Assembly: GCA_017745595.1 (NCBI GenBank)
Contig: WMBV01000041.1
Coordinates: 1-43,530 of the forward strand
From: Bordetella petrii
GTDB lineage: Bacteria > Pseudomonadota > Gammaproteobacteria > Burkholderiales > Burkholderiaceae_B
Length of the DNA: 43,530 bases
Reading direction: 5' to 3'
Shown here: in pieces, positions 9,572 to 17,625 of the stretch
How the letters are laid out: every line of letters begins with the position of its first letter
Position numbering within the stretch: the stretch's first letter is position 1
Made by a program: the position numbers and the translations under genes
The notes under the pieces: generated by a model
What the model saw: only the letters and a program-made list of their open reading frames with translations
What the model was told of the DNA's origin: nothing
The model's database searches: none

Positions 9572-10267
9572 TCAGGTACCCAGCACCTTGCGCACATCCA
9601 GCATGCTGATCTGGCCGGCCAGGCCCAGGTCCAGCCGCAAGCCATCGGTGGAATACGACACACTGTTGACTTCGCCGTAGCTCAGCGCTTCGGCGCGTAC
9701 CTTGTTGCCGTCGGCATCGGCGGCGCTGACGTTCACGGAATACTTGCCGTCCACCAGCGCCTGCCCGCCATCGTTGGTGCCGTCCCAGTCCAGCGTCAGC
9801 ACGCCGGTATCCTGCGCGCCCAGCTCGATGCTGCGCACTACGGCCCCGGAAGCATCCAGGATCTTCACCGTCACCTTGGCCGCGTCGCCCTGCAGGTCGA
9901 TGCCGAAGGGCGTGGCCACGCGCTTGGACGGATCGCTGGCGTCGGTACCCAGCGAGATCTTGTCGCCCGGGATCAGCACGCCCTTGCCTATCATGGCAAC
10001 CGCGTTCATCGACTGCGACACGTCGATCTGCCCGCTGATGGCCAGCAGGGTGTTCTTCAGATTGGTAATGCCCTCTACCGTGGAGATCTGCGCCAGCTGC
10101 GACGTCAGTTCGGCGTTCTCCATGGGGTTGAGCGGGTCCTGGTTCTTGAGCTGCGTCACCAGCAGCGTCAGGAAGCGGTCCTGCAGGCTCCCGGCGCTGC
10201 CGGCGGACGAACCGGCCTGCGCCAGCGCCAGCGCGGTGGAATCGGTGGTGCTATTGACCGTGGTCAT
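9572..10267 (-). CDS. flgD: Flagellar hook-capping (scaffolding) protein FlgD
   Basis: Hook assembly scaffold, 231 residues. The N-terminal signature QLKNQDPLNPMENAELTSQL (about residues 37-56) is diagnostic. The C-terminal half has the FlgD Ig-like/Tudor fold features (VTVKILDASGAVVRSIELG, LDWDGTNDGGQ). It lies between flgC (19 bases) and flgE (72 bases), its standard place. Confidence 0.95.
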   Translation of the reverse strand: MTTVNSTTDSTALALAQAGSSAGSAGSLQDRFLTLLVTQLKNQDPLNPMENAELTSQLAQISTVEGITNLKNTLLAISGQIDVSQSMNAVAMIGKGVLIPGDKISLGTDASDPSKRVATPFGIDLQGDAAKVTVKILDASGAVVRSIELGAQDTGVLTLDWDGTNDGGQALVDGKYSVNVSAADADGNKVRAEALSYGEVNSVSYSTDGLRLDLGLAGQISMLDVRKVLGT

Positions 10268-10286
10268 TCGGGGCTCCGTGCGGGGA

Positions 10287-10706
10287 TCAAGACTGACCGA
10301 TGGTCAAGGTCTTCATCATCAATTGTTTGGCCGTATTCAGCACTTCCACGTTGGCCTGGTAAGAACGCGACGCCGCGATCATGTTCACGGTCTCGGCGAC
10401 CGGATCCACGTTCGGCATATTGACGTAGCCCTGCGCGTCGGCCAGCGGATGCGCCGGATCGTAGAGGCGCTTGGGCGGCGACGGATCCTGCACCACGCCG
10501 GCCACCCGCACGCCGCCGATCTCCCGGCCGTAGGGCTGGCCGGCGGGCGGGTTCACCTGGAACACCACCTGGCGCGCACGATACGGCTGGCCGTCCGGGC
10601 CGGCCGCGCTGTCGGCGTTGGCCAGGTTGCTGGCCGCGACGTTCATGCGCTGCGACTGGGCCTGCAGCGCCGAACCGGCGATATCGAAAATGCTGGTCAA
10701 AGACAT
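10287..10706 (-). CDS. flgC: Flagellar proximal rod protein FlgC
   Basis: Small rod subunit of 139 residues, usual for FlgC. It starts [20 protein letters not shown], has the shortened rod signature [16 protein letters not shown], and ends with [20 protein letters not shown], the conserved C-terminal helix. Second gene of the flgBC... operon, 15 bases after flgB. Confidence 0.96.
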   Translation of the reverse strand: MSLTSIFDIAGSALQAQSQRMNVAASNLANADSAAGPDGQPYRARQVVFQVNPPAGQPYGREIGGVRVAGVVQDPSPPKRLYDPAHPLADAQGYVNMPNVDPVAETVNMIAASRSYQANVEVLNTAKQLMMKTLTIGQS

Positions 10707-10721
10707 GGCGTAATGGCTGGG

Positions 10722-11129
10722 TTATTCCTGGATGGCCGACATCATCGAGCGGATGCGGGACGAAAGCATTTGCAGGCTGCTCTGGTAATGCAGCGTGTTG
10801 TCGGCGAACTGCACGCGCTCGGCGTCCATATCGACGGTATTGCCGTCCACGCTGGGCTGGTAGGGCAAGCGGTACTGCAAGGCCACCGGATCGGGCGTCA
10901 CCGCCTTGCCCGGAATGTGGCGCGCCGACGTCAGCGCCAGGCTCGTGTCGGGCAGGCGCATGCGGGTATCCAGCGCGTCCTGCATGGCGGCCTGGAAATT
11001 GAAGTCGCGGGCCTTGTAGTTGGGCGTGTCGGCGTTGGCGATATTCGAAGACAGCACTTCCTGCCGCTGGGCGCGCAGCGCGATCGCTTGCTGGTAAAAG
11101 CGGAAATCCTCGTTGAGCCTGTCTAGCAT
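10722..11129 (-). CDS. flgB: Flagellar proximal rod protein FlgB
   Basis: Rod subunit of 135 residues, first gene of the leftward flg operon. I start at the ATG ending at 11129 (MLDRLNEDFRFYQQAIALRA), the family N-terminus. The frame is open further upstream through the control region, but that extension is Arg-rich and has no family match I know. Signature SSNIANADTPNYKARDF. The C-terminal helix includes LHYQSSLQMLSSRIRSM. Confidence 0.95.
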   Translation of the reverse strand: MLDRLNEDFRFYQQAIALRAQRQEVLSSNIANADTPNYKARDFNFQAAMQDALDTRMRLPDTSLALTSARHIPGKAVTPDPVALQYRLPYQPSVDGNTVDMDAERVQFADNTLHYQSSLQMLSSRIRSMMSAIQE

Positions 11130-11305
11130 CGTGGCAGCGTCCTGCGGGGGGAACAAGAAACCGGCACGGCGGCGGCGCGCCGCTGTCCTTCTTGCATGAC
11201 GGCATCTTAGGGGCCGGGTGGGCAACACAATCAACCAAATAACCCGCCATTTCCAACGCAATTCGATTCTTGGCGGACGCCCCGCGCTTCTACAATCTTG
11301 GCATC
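11130..11305. promoter_or_regulatory. Divergent flgB / flgA control region
   Basis: 176 bases between the flgB and flgA starts. For flgB, a minus-strand -10-like TAAGAT (complement of 11204-11209) has no good -35 but lies 28 bases from a half-site-like AATGGCGGGTTATT (complement of 11238-11251), which resembles the AATGGC core of enterobacterial FlhD4C2 sites. For flgA, a plus-strand TACAAT (11291-11296) sits close to the ATG at 11306 with TTGGCG 15 bases upstream, a poor spacing. Class II control by FlhDC is expected from the operon type; the site itself is a guess. Confidence 0.4.
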
Positions 11306-12022
11306 ATGCAATCGCTATCGCGCGCTTTCCTGCAACTGGCCCTGGCGGGCGCCGTGCTGCTGCCGGCGCCGCGTGCCGTGGCGGCCACGCGCGCCGATGC
11401 CGCGGATCCGGCCGCCGCCGTCGCGGGCGTTGCCGAGGCCTTCCTGCGGGCGCAACTCGCCGGCCTGCCCGGCACCCTGTCGGTCGCGCTGGACCCCATC
11501 GAGGCCTCGCGCGCGGCGGGCTGCGCCGAGCCGGTTCCGTTCTTGCCCTCGGCCCTGCGGCCACGGACGCGCATGACCATCGGCGTGCGCTGCGCCGCGC
11601 CGCAGCCCTGGACGCTGTATGTGCAGGCCACCGTCAGTGTGCGCGGGCAGTACTACGTGGCCGCGCACACGATTCCGCCCGGCCAGGCCATCCAGCCGGG
11701 CGACCTGGACGCCCGCGACGGCGATCTGGTCGCCCTGCCCCGCGGCGTGGTCGTCGATCCTGCCGATATTGTCGGCATGCGTGCCCGCTATCGCATCACG
11801 GCCGGCCAGGCCATCAAGGCGTCGGCCCTGCGCAGCGCGCGGGCGGTTACCCGCGGCCAGCAGGTGCGCATCACCGCGCGCGGGCCCGGCTTCGTGATCA
11901 GCAGCGAAGGCGAAGTCCTCGGCGACGCGCCGCCGGGCGCGCCCGTCCAGGTGCGCACGGCATCCGGGCAGATCGTCAGCGGCATCGTGCGCAGCGCCAC
12001 CCTGGTCGAGGTCGCGCTGTAG
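11306..12022 (+). CDS. flgA: Flagellar P-ring assembly chaperone FlgA
   Basis: Periplasmic helper for P-ring (FlgI) assembly. I choose the ATG at 11306, giving a Sec signal peptide (MQSLSRAFLQLALAGAVLL, cleavage near AVAA) and a 238-residue precursor; an upstream in-frame TTG at 11270 would spoil the signal. The C-terminal SAF-type domain (HTIPPGQAIQPGDLDARDG ... ITAGQAIKASALR) is clear. Divergent from flgB, the common arrangement. Confidence 0.93.
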   Translation: MQSLSRAFLQLALAGAVLLPAPRAVAATRADAADPAAAVAGVAEAFLRAQLAGLPGTLSVALDPIEASRAAGCAEPVPFLPSALRPRTRMTIGVRCAAPQPWTLYVQATVSVRGQYYVAAHTIPPGQAIQPGDLDARDGDLVALPRGVVVDPADIVGMRARYRITAGQAIKASALRSARAVTRGQQVRITARGPGFVISSEGEVLGDAPPGAPVQVRTASGQIVSGIVRSATLVEVAL

Positions 12023-12059
12023 ATGTTACATATCGCAATCAACCGGCCGGCATTGGCGC

Positions 12060-12086
12060 TAAAGTTCGGCTGGCGGTGGCCGTTAC
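12060..12086 (+). promoter_or_regulatory. Sigma-28 (FliA) promoter of flgM
   Basis: TAAAGTTC (12060-12067), an 11-base spacer, then GCCGTTAC (12079-12086). This is very close to the enterobacterial FliA consensus TAAAGTTT-N11-GCCGATAA, and the -10 is identical to the one before fliC at 30734-30741. It would give flgM (and flgN) late, class III expression in addition to read-through from flgA. Confidence 0.8.
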
Positions 12087-12147
12087 AGAAACCACACCCG
12101 GGCGCCTTTCCCAGCGCCCGCCGGCGCACTGCCTTGCGGAGATTGCC

Positions 12148-12435
12148 TTGAAAATCACCCTTTCTTCTTCCCGGCCCGTCGGCGCTCAGGCGCCGGGCGG
12201 ACGGCCCGATACGCCGGCCGCCGCCCACGCCGCCGGCCCGTCCGGCGGCAGCAGCGCGCAGGTGGCCCTCAGCCCCGCGTCGCGCCAGCTGATGGCCTTG
12301 CAGTCGGGCGACAACGACATCGACGTCGAGCGCGTGGCCGCCATACGCGATGCCATCGCGTCGGGAAAATTGCAGATCGACGCCGGACGCATCGCCGACA
12401 GCCTGATCGCCAGCGCCCGGGACCTGCTCAAGTAG
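12148..12435 (+). CDS. flgM: Anti-sigma-28 factor FlgM
   Basis: Binds FliA and blocks late flagellar transcription until it is exported through the finished hook. The start is a TTG at 12148 (KITLSSSRPVG follows), supported by GGAG at 12138-12141 six bases upstream; no suitable ATG exists. The 95-residue product is Ala/Gly-rich and disordered at the N-terminus. The C-terminal half has the FlgM helices (DIDVERVAAIRDAIASGKL, then IDAGRIADSLI) that wrap sigma-28. Preceded by a sigma-28 promoter at 12060-12086 and followed by flgN after 22 bases. Confidence 0.93.
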   Translation: MKITLSSSRPVGAQAPGGRPDTPAAAHAAGPSGGSSAQVALSPASRQLMALQSGDNDIDVERVAAIRDAIASGKLQIDAGRIADSLIASARDLLK

Positions 12436-12457
12436 ATTTTCCACGCCCGGCCCATCC

Positions 12458-12934
12458 ATGGACATGCCCACTTCTTTGCACGATTGCCTGATACGCGAAA
12501 ACGCGCTGGTGCAGGAATTTTCCGCCGCGCTCGAACGCGAAGCACAGGCCCTGGCCGATCGCGCCGCATATCAGCAGCTGCCGGACCTGACCCAGCATAA
12601 AGAATCCCTGGCTCTGCAATTGGCGGCGCTCAGCGACCGCCGGGATGCCTTGCTGGACCAGATGGGGCTGCCTCCGGGCCATGCGGGCACGCAGCACGCC
12701 GTCGCGCGCGATCCGCAACTGGCACAGGCCTGGCAAACACTGCTGGACCATGCCGCCATCGCGCGCGAGCGCAATGCCCGCAACAGCGCGCTGGTCGAAG
12801 CCAGCCTGCGCCACACCCAGCAGTCGCTCGAGGCCTTGCGCGAATTGGGCGGCCTGGCCAACGCCGGCACGTACGACGCCCAGGGCCGCGGCCGCCGCGG
12901 CGCCTACGGCGGCAAGAACATCGTCGCGGCCTGA
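12458..12934 (+). CDS. flgN: Flagellar export chaperone FlgN
   Basis: Cytosolic chaperone for FlgK and FlgL. The 158-residue product is helical with a coiled-coil N-terminal half (LIRENALVQEFSAALEREA) and the family pattern of Leu/Ala heptads; the C-terminal tail (YDAQGRGRRGAYGGKN) is basic and Gly-rich as in other FlgN proteins. The pairing flgM-flgN is standard. ATG at 12458 or two codons later. It converges on flhF, with repeat elements between them. Confidence 0.9.
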   Translation: MDMPTSLHDCLIRENALVQEFSAALEREAQALADRAAYQQLPDLTQHKESLALQLAALSDRRDALLDQMGLPPGHAGTQHAVARDPQLAQAWQTLLDHAAIARERNARNSALVEASLRHTQQSLEALRELGGLANAGTYDAQGRGRRGAYGGKNIVAA

Positions 12935-12943
12935 CGGCCTGCC

Positions 12944-13012
12944 GCAAGCAGGTGTCTGACTCCCGCAGGGTCTGCCTCGCAAGCAGGTGTCTGCCTCGCA
13001 AGTAGGTGTCTG
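12944..13012. repeat. Degenerate tandem fragments of the hairpin repeat
   Basis: The 15-mer GCAAGCAGGTGTCTG occurs at 12944-12958 and 12979-12993, and with one change (GCAAGTAGGTGTCTG) at 12998-13012, where it leads into an intact repeat. The first copy continues as ACTCCCGCAGGG before breaking off. These look like 5' arms of the hairpin element multiplied by slippage or left by incomplete events. Confidence 0.7.
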
Positions 13013-13095
13013 ACTCCCGCAGGGTGTCAGACACCGTAGTATTGGGATGGCCTAGGCATACATCGGTGTCCGACACCCTGCGGGAGTCGGACACC
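13005..13095. repeat. Inverted hairpin-repeat doublet 1 (flgN/flhF junction)
   Basis: Two 31-base palindromic units, 13005-13035 (forward) and 13065-13095 (reverse), separated by 29 bases. Each unit has 10-base arms: GGTGTCTGAC/GTCAGACACC in the first, GGTGTCCGAC/GTCGGACACC in the second, where both arms change so that pairing is kept. Inside the arms is one mismatch, CCC/GGG pairs and a 3-base loop. The doublet fills the gap between the convergent flgN and flhF, so it could act as a bidirectional transcript end, though no T-run is present. Confidence 0.9.
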
Positions 13096-13143
13096 TGGCG
13101 TGCCTGATCGATCTGGCGTGCCCGGCCCGCCGGCCCTTCCCGT

Positions 13144-15498
13144 TCACGCCGCCATTTCCAGCATCGAGAACATTTTCAGCAAGGCGCCCGGCACGGCGCG
13201 CGCGGTGAGTTTGCGGCCCGGTCCCAGCACGCCGCGCAGCGGGGCCTGCAGGGCGGCCGCGCCAGGGGCGCGCGCCACTTGCCAGCAAGCCGCGCCCAGT
13301 TGTGCCGCCAGCGCGGCGCGCCCGGCCAACCCCATATCGGCCGGAGCCGCCGCCCAGGCCTGCGCCATGTCGCGAAACGCGCGCCGCGCCGGTTCCTGCA
13401 GCGCCAGCCAGCGCGCCACCGTGGCCGCATCGGCCTGCCCCGCCGCCAGGCTGGTCAGGCCAAACCATTGGCCCAGCACCGCGCCGTCGGCCGCCAGCAC
13501 GCGCGCGCACACCAGCCGCAGGGCAAGGGGCGGCGCGCCGCGCCGCGGCACCGCCACTTCGGTGCCCGATGCCCAGAGCTCCAGCGGCGCCGCGCCCGCG
13601 CCCGCGCATGCCGGAAGCAGCGCGGCCGGGCCGGCGGCGCCGTCCAGGCGCCCCGCCGGCACGTAACCCAGCAGCTTGCCCACCGCGTTCAGGGTCGTCG
13701 GGCAGTCATCGTGCAGCACCTTCATGGCGCCGGCGCAACGCGCCAGCCAGGCCGTGCCGGGCGGCAACACCCGCCAGGGCAATTCGTCGCCGGGCTCGGC
13801 CAGATGCACCAGGGGCACCCCGGGCAGCCCCCGCGCCACGGCCGCGGCCCGCTCCGCCAGGGCCAGCCCGGCCTCGCGCGGCGCATCGGCCCGCATCGGC
13901 GCGGCCCGCGGACGCGTCCGCCGCAACTGCCCGGCCGCCGCGCCCAACGCCGCGCCCCGGTCGCTCAACAGCAAAGCGGCCCGCAGACTGGCGCCCGGCA
14001 TGCCGGCGCCGGCCAGCGACGCCGCGCCATGCAATACCAGCAGATGGCGGTCGCACGCCGCCGCGAAGGCCCGCCGCACCCCGGCCAGGCCAGCGGGCCC
14101 GTCCGCCATAGCCTCCGCCACACCTTCCGCCACACTTGCCGCATCCCGCGCGCCGGCCGCGCGCCACGCCGCGCGCGCCTGGCTGCAGGCGGCATCGCGC
14201 TCCAGCCAGGCCAGGGCCGGGCCCAGCGACTCTGCCGCCGCGGCGGCGCCCGGCAACAGTGCGGCGGCCAGCCACTGGCGGCGGCGATGCGCATCCGGCT
14301 CGGACGATGCCGCGGACCGCGCGCGCCACAGCGATGCCATGTCGGCCTCGCTGGGCGCATACAGCGCGGGCGCGCGTGCCGGGGCCGCCAGCGCGCGGTC
14401 GACCAATTCATCGGCGCGCGCGGGCGACAGGTCTTCCGGCACTTTCTGTCCCACGCAGACATAGTGCACCGGCAGCCGGTGCCGCACGGCGGTGTCCAGC
14501 GCCGGGCCCAGGCGCGCCGCCTCGTCCAGTTTGGTAATGATGCAGCCCGACAGGTCATCGCCGGCGCCATGCCGGTAGGCGTGCGCCACCTCGTCCAGGG
14601 TATCGCCCTGGCTGGCCGCGTTCAGCACCAGCAGGCGCCGCACCGGCCGGCCCGCGCCGCACAGCAGCGCGGCCTGCGCCGCCACGTTGCGGTCGCGCTG
14701 GCTGATGCCGGTGGTGTCGATCAGCACGATCTTGCGGTCGCCCAGCTCGGCCAGCGTCGCGCGCAATTCGGCCACGTCGCGCACCGAGCGCGCCGGCACG
14801 CCCATCAGGCGGCCGTATATCTGCAATTGCTCCAGCGCGCCTATGCGGAAGTGATCGGTCGTCAGCATCGCCACCCGCTCGCGCCCCTCGCGCGCCGCAC
14901 AGCGCGCGGCCAGCTTGGCCAGCGTAGTGGTCTTGCCCACCCCGGTGGGGCCCACCAGCGCGTAGACTCCGCCCTGGTCCCACAGGTCATCGTCGCGCGC
15001 CAGCACCGGCAGGTGCGTCACCAGCTCATTGCGCACCCATGCCTGCGCCTCGCGCTGGGCCAGCCCCCCGGGCAGGCGTTCCAGCATGGCGCGCGCCAGG
15101 CGGGCACTGAAGCCGACGTCGAGCAGCAGGCGGAACAGCGCGGCGCGCTGCGGCTCGCGTCCCGGCGCGTCGGCGCCGCCCCACAGCAATCCGTCCAGCC
15201 GGGTTTCCAGCGCCCCGCGCAGCGCGCCGATAGCCGCTTCCAGGCCCTCCGCGCCGTCCGCCGCCCGCGCGGCGGCGGGCCGCGATTCCAGCGGCGGCCC
15301 CGGCAATGCAGGCAGGGCCGGCCCCGGCGCGGCAACGGCCGGCGCGGCGCCGCTCGCGGCCTCGTCCAGGGTGGCCAGCACCTCGACGCCGTCCGCCACG
15401 CTGCGGTTCGAGACAATCAGCGCCTCGGGCCCCAGGGCCGCGCGCACCTGGCGCATCACTTCGCGGCTGCTGGCGCCGATGAACCTGCTGATTTTCAT
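13144..15498 (-). CDS. flhF: Flagellar GTPase FlhF with long C-terminal extension
   Basis: SRP-type GTPase controlling flagellar placement or number. The N-terminus MKISRFIGASSREVMRQV fits the family. The NG domain runs to about residue 380: P-loop GPTGVGKT (183-190), TTDHFRIGALEQLQIYGRLM (213-232), DTTGISQRDRN (261-271) and TKLDEA (322-327). FlhF is usually about 380-480 residues; this one is 784. Residues about 380-784 are Ala/Arg-rich with no motif I recognise, although base composition and lack of stops suggest genuine coding. The start overlaps the flhA stop by 4 bases (ATGA). No flhG follows; the next gene is the convergent flgN. Confidence 0.9.
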   Translation of the reverse strand: MKISRFIGASSREVMRQVRAALGPEALIVSNRSVADGVEVLATLDEAASGAAPAVAAPGPALPALPGPPLESRPAAARAADGAEGLEAAIGALRGALETRLDGLLWGGADAPGREPQRAALFRLLLDVGFSARLARAMLERLPGGLAQREAQAWVRNELVTHLPVLARDDDLWDQGGVYALVGPTGVGKTTTLAKLAARCAAREGRERVAMLTTDHFRIGALEQLQIYGRLMGVPARSVRDVAELRATLAELGDRKIVLIDTTGISQRDRNVAAQAALLCGAGRPVRRLLVLNAASQGDTLDEVAHAYRHGAGDDLSGCIITKLDEAARLGPALDTAVRHRLPVHYVCVGQKVPEDLSPARADELVDRALAAPARAPALYAPSEADMASLWRARSAASSEPDAHRRRQWLAAALLPGAAAAAESLGPALAWLERDAACSQARAAWRAAGARDAASVAEGVAEAMADGPAGLAGVRRAFAAACDRHLLVLHGAASLAGAGMPGASLRAALLLSDRGAALGAAAGQLRRTRPRAAPMRADAPREAGLALAERAAAVARGLPGVPLVHLAEPGDELPWRVLPPGTAWLARCAGAMKVLHDDCPTTLNAVGKLLGYVPAGRLDGAAGPAALLPACAGAGAAPLELWASGTEVAVPRRGAPPLALRLVCARVLAADGAVLGQWFGLTSLAAGQADAATVARWLALQEPARRAFRDMAQAWAAAPADMGLAGRAALAAQLGAACWQVARAPGAAALQAPLRGVLGPGRKLTARAVPGALLKMFSMLEMAA

Positions 15499-17603
15499 GC
15501 GCCGGCACCGATCAGGGCCGTCACCCGCAGCATGCGCTCATCGGGAATCTCGGCATTGGACAACACGCCCAGCTGCGGCAAATGATGCCGCAGGAAACGC
15601 GCCAGCGGCGCGCGCAGGGGCGGCGACACCACCAGCACCGGCGCCAGGCCCTGGGCCTCTTGCCTGGCCACGCTGGCCTGCGCCTCGCGCAGCAGCGTGT
15701 CGGCCAGCCCGGGCTCCAGCCCGCCGCTGGTGCTCAATGCCTGGTTCAGCACGCGTTCCAGCTTGACGTCCAGGCCGATCACCTGCAATTCGCCTTCGCC
15801 CGGGAACCACTGCTGCGTTATGGCGCGGCCCAGCGCGCGGCGCGCCAGGGCAATCAGCTCGGGCACATCGGCCTGGCCCGCCGCGCCCTGCGCGGCCAGG
15901 CGCGGCGCGTGTTCGGCCAGCGTGTCGATAATCGAGCGCATATCGCGGATAGGCACTTCTTCGGCCAGCAAGCCCTGCAGCACCTTCTGCAGCGTGGTCA
16001 GCGACAGGGTCTTGGGCACCAGGTCCTCGACCAGCTTGGGCGCCTCGGCGCCGATGCGGTCCAGCAGCTGCTGGGTTTCCTGGCGGCCCAGCAGGCCGGC
16101 GCCGTGGCGATGCATCATGTGATTCAAATGCGTGGCCACGACCGTGCTGGCGTCCACCACGGTATAGCCCGCCGCCTGGGCGGCATCGCGCTGGCCGCCG
16201 TCGATCCACAGCGCGGGCAGCCCGAAGGCCGGATCGGTCGTCGCGATGCCCTTGATCGGGCTCACGACCCCGCCCGGGTCGATCGCCAGCCATTGGTTCG
16301 GCATGGCCGTGCCCCGGCCGATTTCCACGCCCGACAACAGAATGCGGTAATCGTTGGGTTTCAGCTCCAGGTTGTCGCGGATATGCACGACGGGCGGCAG
16401 GAAGCCGACATCCTGGGCGAATTTCTTGCGCAGGCTGCGTATGCGATGCAGCAGCTCGCCGTTCTGGGCATGGTCCACCAGCGGAATCAGGCGGTAGCCC
16501 ACTTCGAGGCCCAGCGGGTCCACCATGGACACATCTTCCCAGCTCGCCTCGGCCGCCGCGGCCTGCGCATGGGCCGCCACTTGCGAGGGCTGGCTGGCGG
16601 CGGCCTGCTCGGCCGCCTGCGCGCGCTTGTACAGCATCCAGCCGGTGCCCGCCAGAATCGCGGCCAGCGTCAGGAAGGCCACGTGCGGCATATTGGGAAT
16701 CAGGCCCATGATGCCGATGATGCCCGCCGTCAGGAACAGCACGCTGGGGTTGGAAAACAGCTGCGCCAGCATCTGCTGGCCCACGTCCTGGTCGGTCGAT
16801 ACGCGCGACACCACCACGCCGGCCGCCGTGGAAATCACCAGGGCGGGAATCTGCGCCACCAGGCCGTCGCCGATCGTCAGCAGCGTATAGACCCGCGAAG
16901 CATCGCCAATGGCCATGTCGTGCTGCGCCATGCCCACGATCAGCCCGCCCACCACGTTGATCACCATGATCAGCAGGCCGGCGATCGCATCGCCGCGCAC
17001 GAACTTGCTGGCGCCGTCCATCGAGCCGAAGAAATCCGCTTCCTGAGACACTTCGGCACGCCGCCGGCGCGCTTCGTCTTCGCCGATCAGGCCGGCATTC
17101 AGGTCGGCGTCGATCGCCATCTGCTTGCCGGGCATGGCGTCCAGCGTAAAGCGGGCGCCGACTTCGGCGATGCGTCCCGCGCCCTTGGTGATGACGATGA
17201 AGTTGATGATGGTCAGGATCACGAACAGGATGATCCCGACCGCGAAGTTGCCGCCCACCAGAAAGTGGCCGAATGCCTCGATCACTTTGCCGGCCGCGTC
17301 CGGCCCGGTATGGCCGTGCAGCAGCACCACGCGGGTCGATGCCACGTTCAGCGACAGGCGCAGCAGCGTGGCAAACAGCAGCACGGCCGGAAACGCGGCG
17401 AAATCCAGGGGCTTGCGCGTGAACATCGCCACCAGCAGAATCATCACCGACAACGCGATGTTGAACGTGAACAGCAGGTCCAGCAAGAACGTGGGCAGCG
17501 GCAGCACCATCATGCCCAGCACCAGCACGATCAGCACCGGCCCGGCCAGCATGCGGGCGTTGGCCGCGCCGTGAGTCTTCAATGCAGAAATCAATTGGCT
17601 CAT
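15495..17603 (-). CDS. flhA: Flagellar type III export gate protein FlhA
   Basis: Large inner-membrane component of the flagellar export gate. The 702-residue product has about eight membrane segments in residues 20-320 (first VLIVLVLGMMVLPLPTFLLD) and a cytosolic C-terminal half that docks chaperone-substrate complexes. The FHIPEP-family loop GARFTLDAMPGKQMAIDADL is intact. Length is typical (about 690-700). It is 22 bases after flhB, and its stop overlaps flhF. Confidence 0.97.
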   Translation of the reverse strand: MSQLISALKTHGAANARMLAGPVLIVLVLGMMVLPLPTFLLDLLFTFNIALSVMILLVAMFTRKPLDFAAFPAVLLFATLLRLSLNVASTRVVLLHGHTGPDAAGKVIEAFGHFLVGGNFAVGIILFVILTIINFIVITKGAGRIAEVGARFTLDAMPGKQMAIDADLNAGLIGEDEARRRRAEVSQEADFFGSMDGASKFVRGDAIAGLLIMVINVVGGLIVGMAQHDMAIGDASRVYTLLTIGDGLVAQIPALVISTAAGVVVSRVSTDQDVGQQMLAQLFSNPSVLFLTAGIIGIMGLIPNMPHVAFLTLAAILAGTGWMLYKRAQAAEQAAASQPSQVAAHAQAAAAEASWEDVSMVDPLGLEVGYRLIPLVDHAQNGELLHRIRSLRKKFAQDVGFLPPVVHIRDNLELKPNDYRILLSGVEIGRGTAMPNQWLAIDPGGVVSPIKGIATTDPAFGLPALWIDGGQRDAAQAAGYTVVDASTVVATHLNHMMHRHGAGLLGRQETQQLLDRIGAEAPKLVEDLVPKTLSLTTLQKVLQGLLAEEVPIRDMRSIIDTLAEHAPRLAAQGAAGQADVPELIALARRALGRAITQQWFPGEGELQVIGLDVKLERVLNQALSTSGGLEPGLADTLLREAQASVARQEAQGLAPVLVVSPPLRAPLARFLRHHLPQLGVLSNAEIPDERMLRVTALIGAGA

Positions 17604-17625
17604 AAGTGATTTTCTCTAGGGCCGG

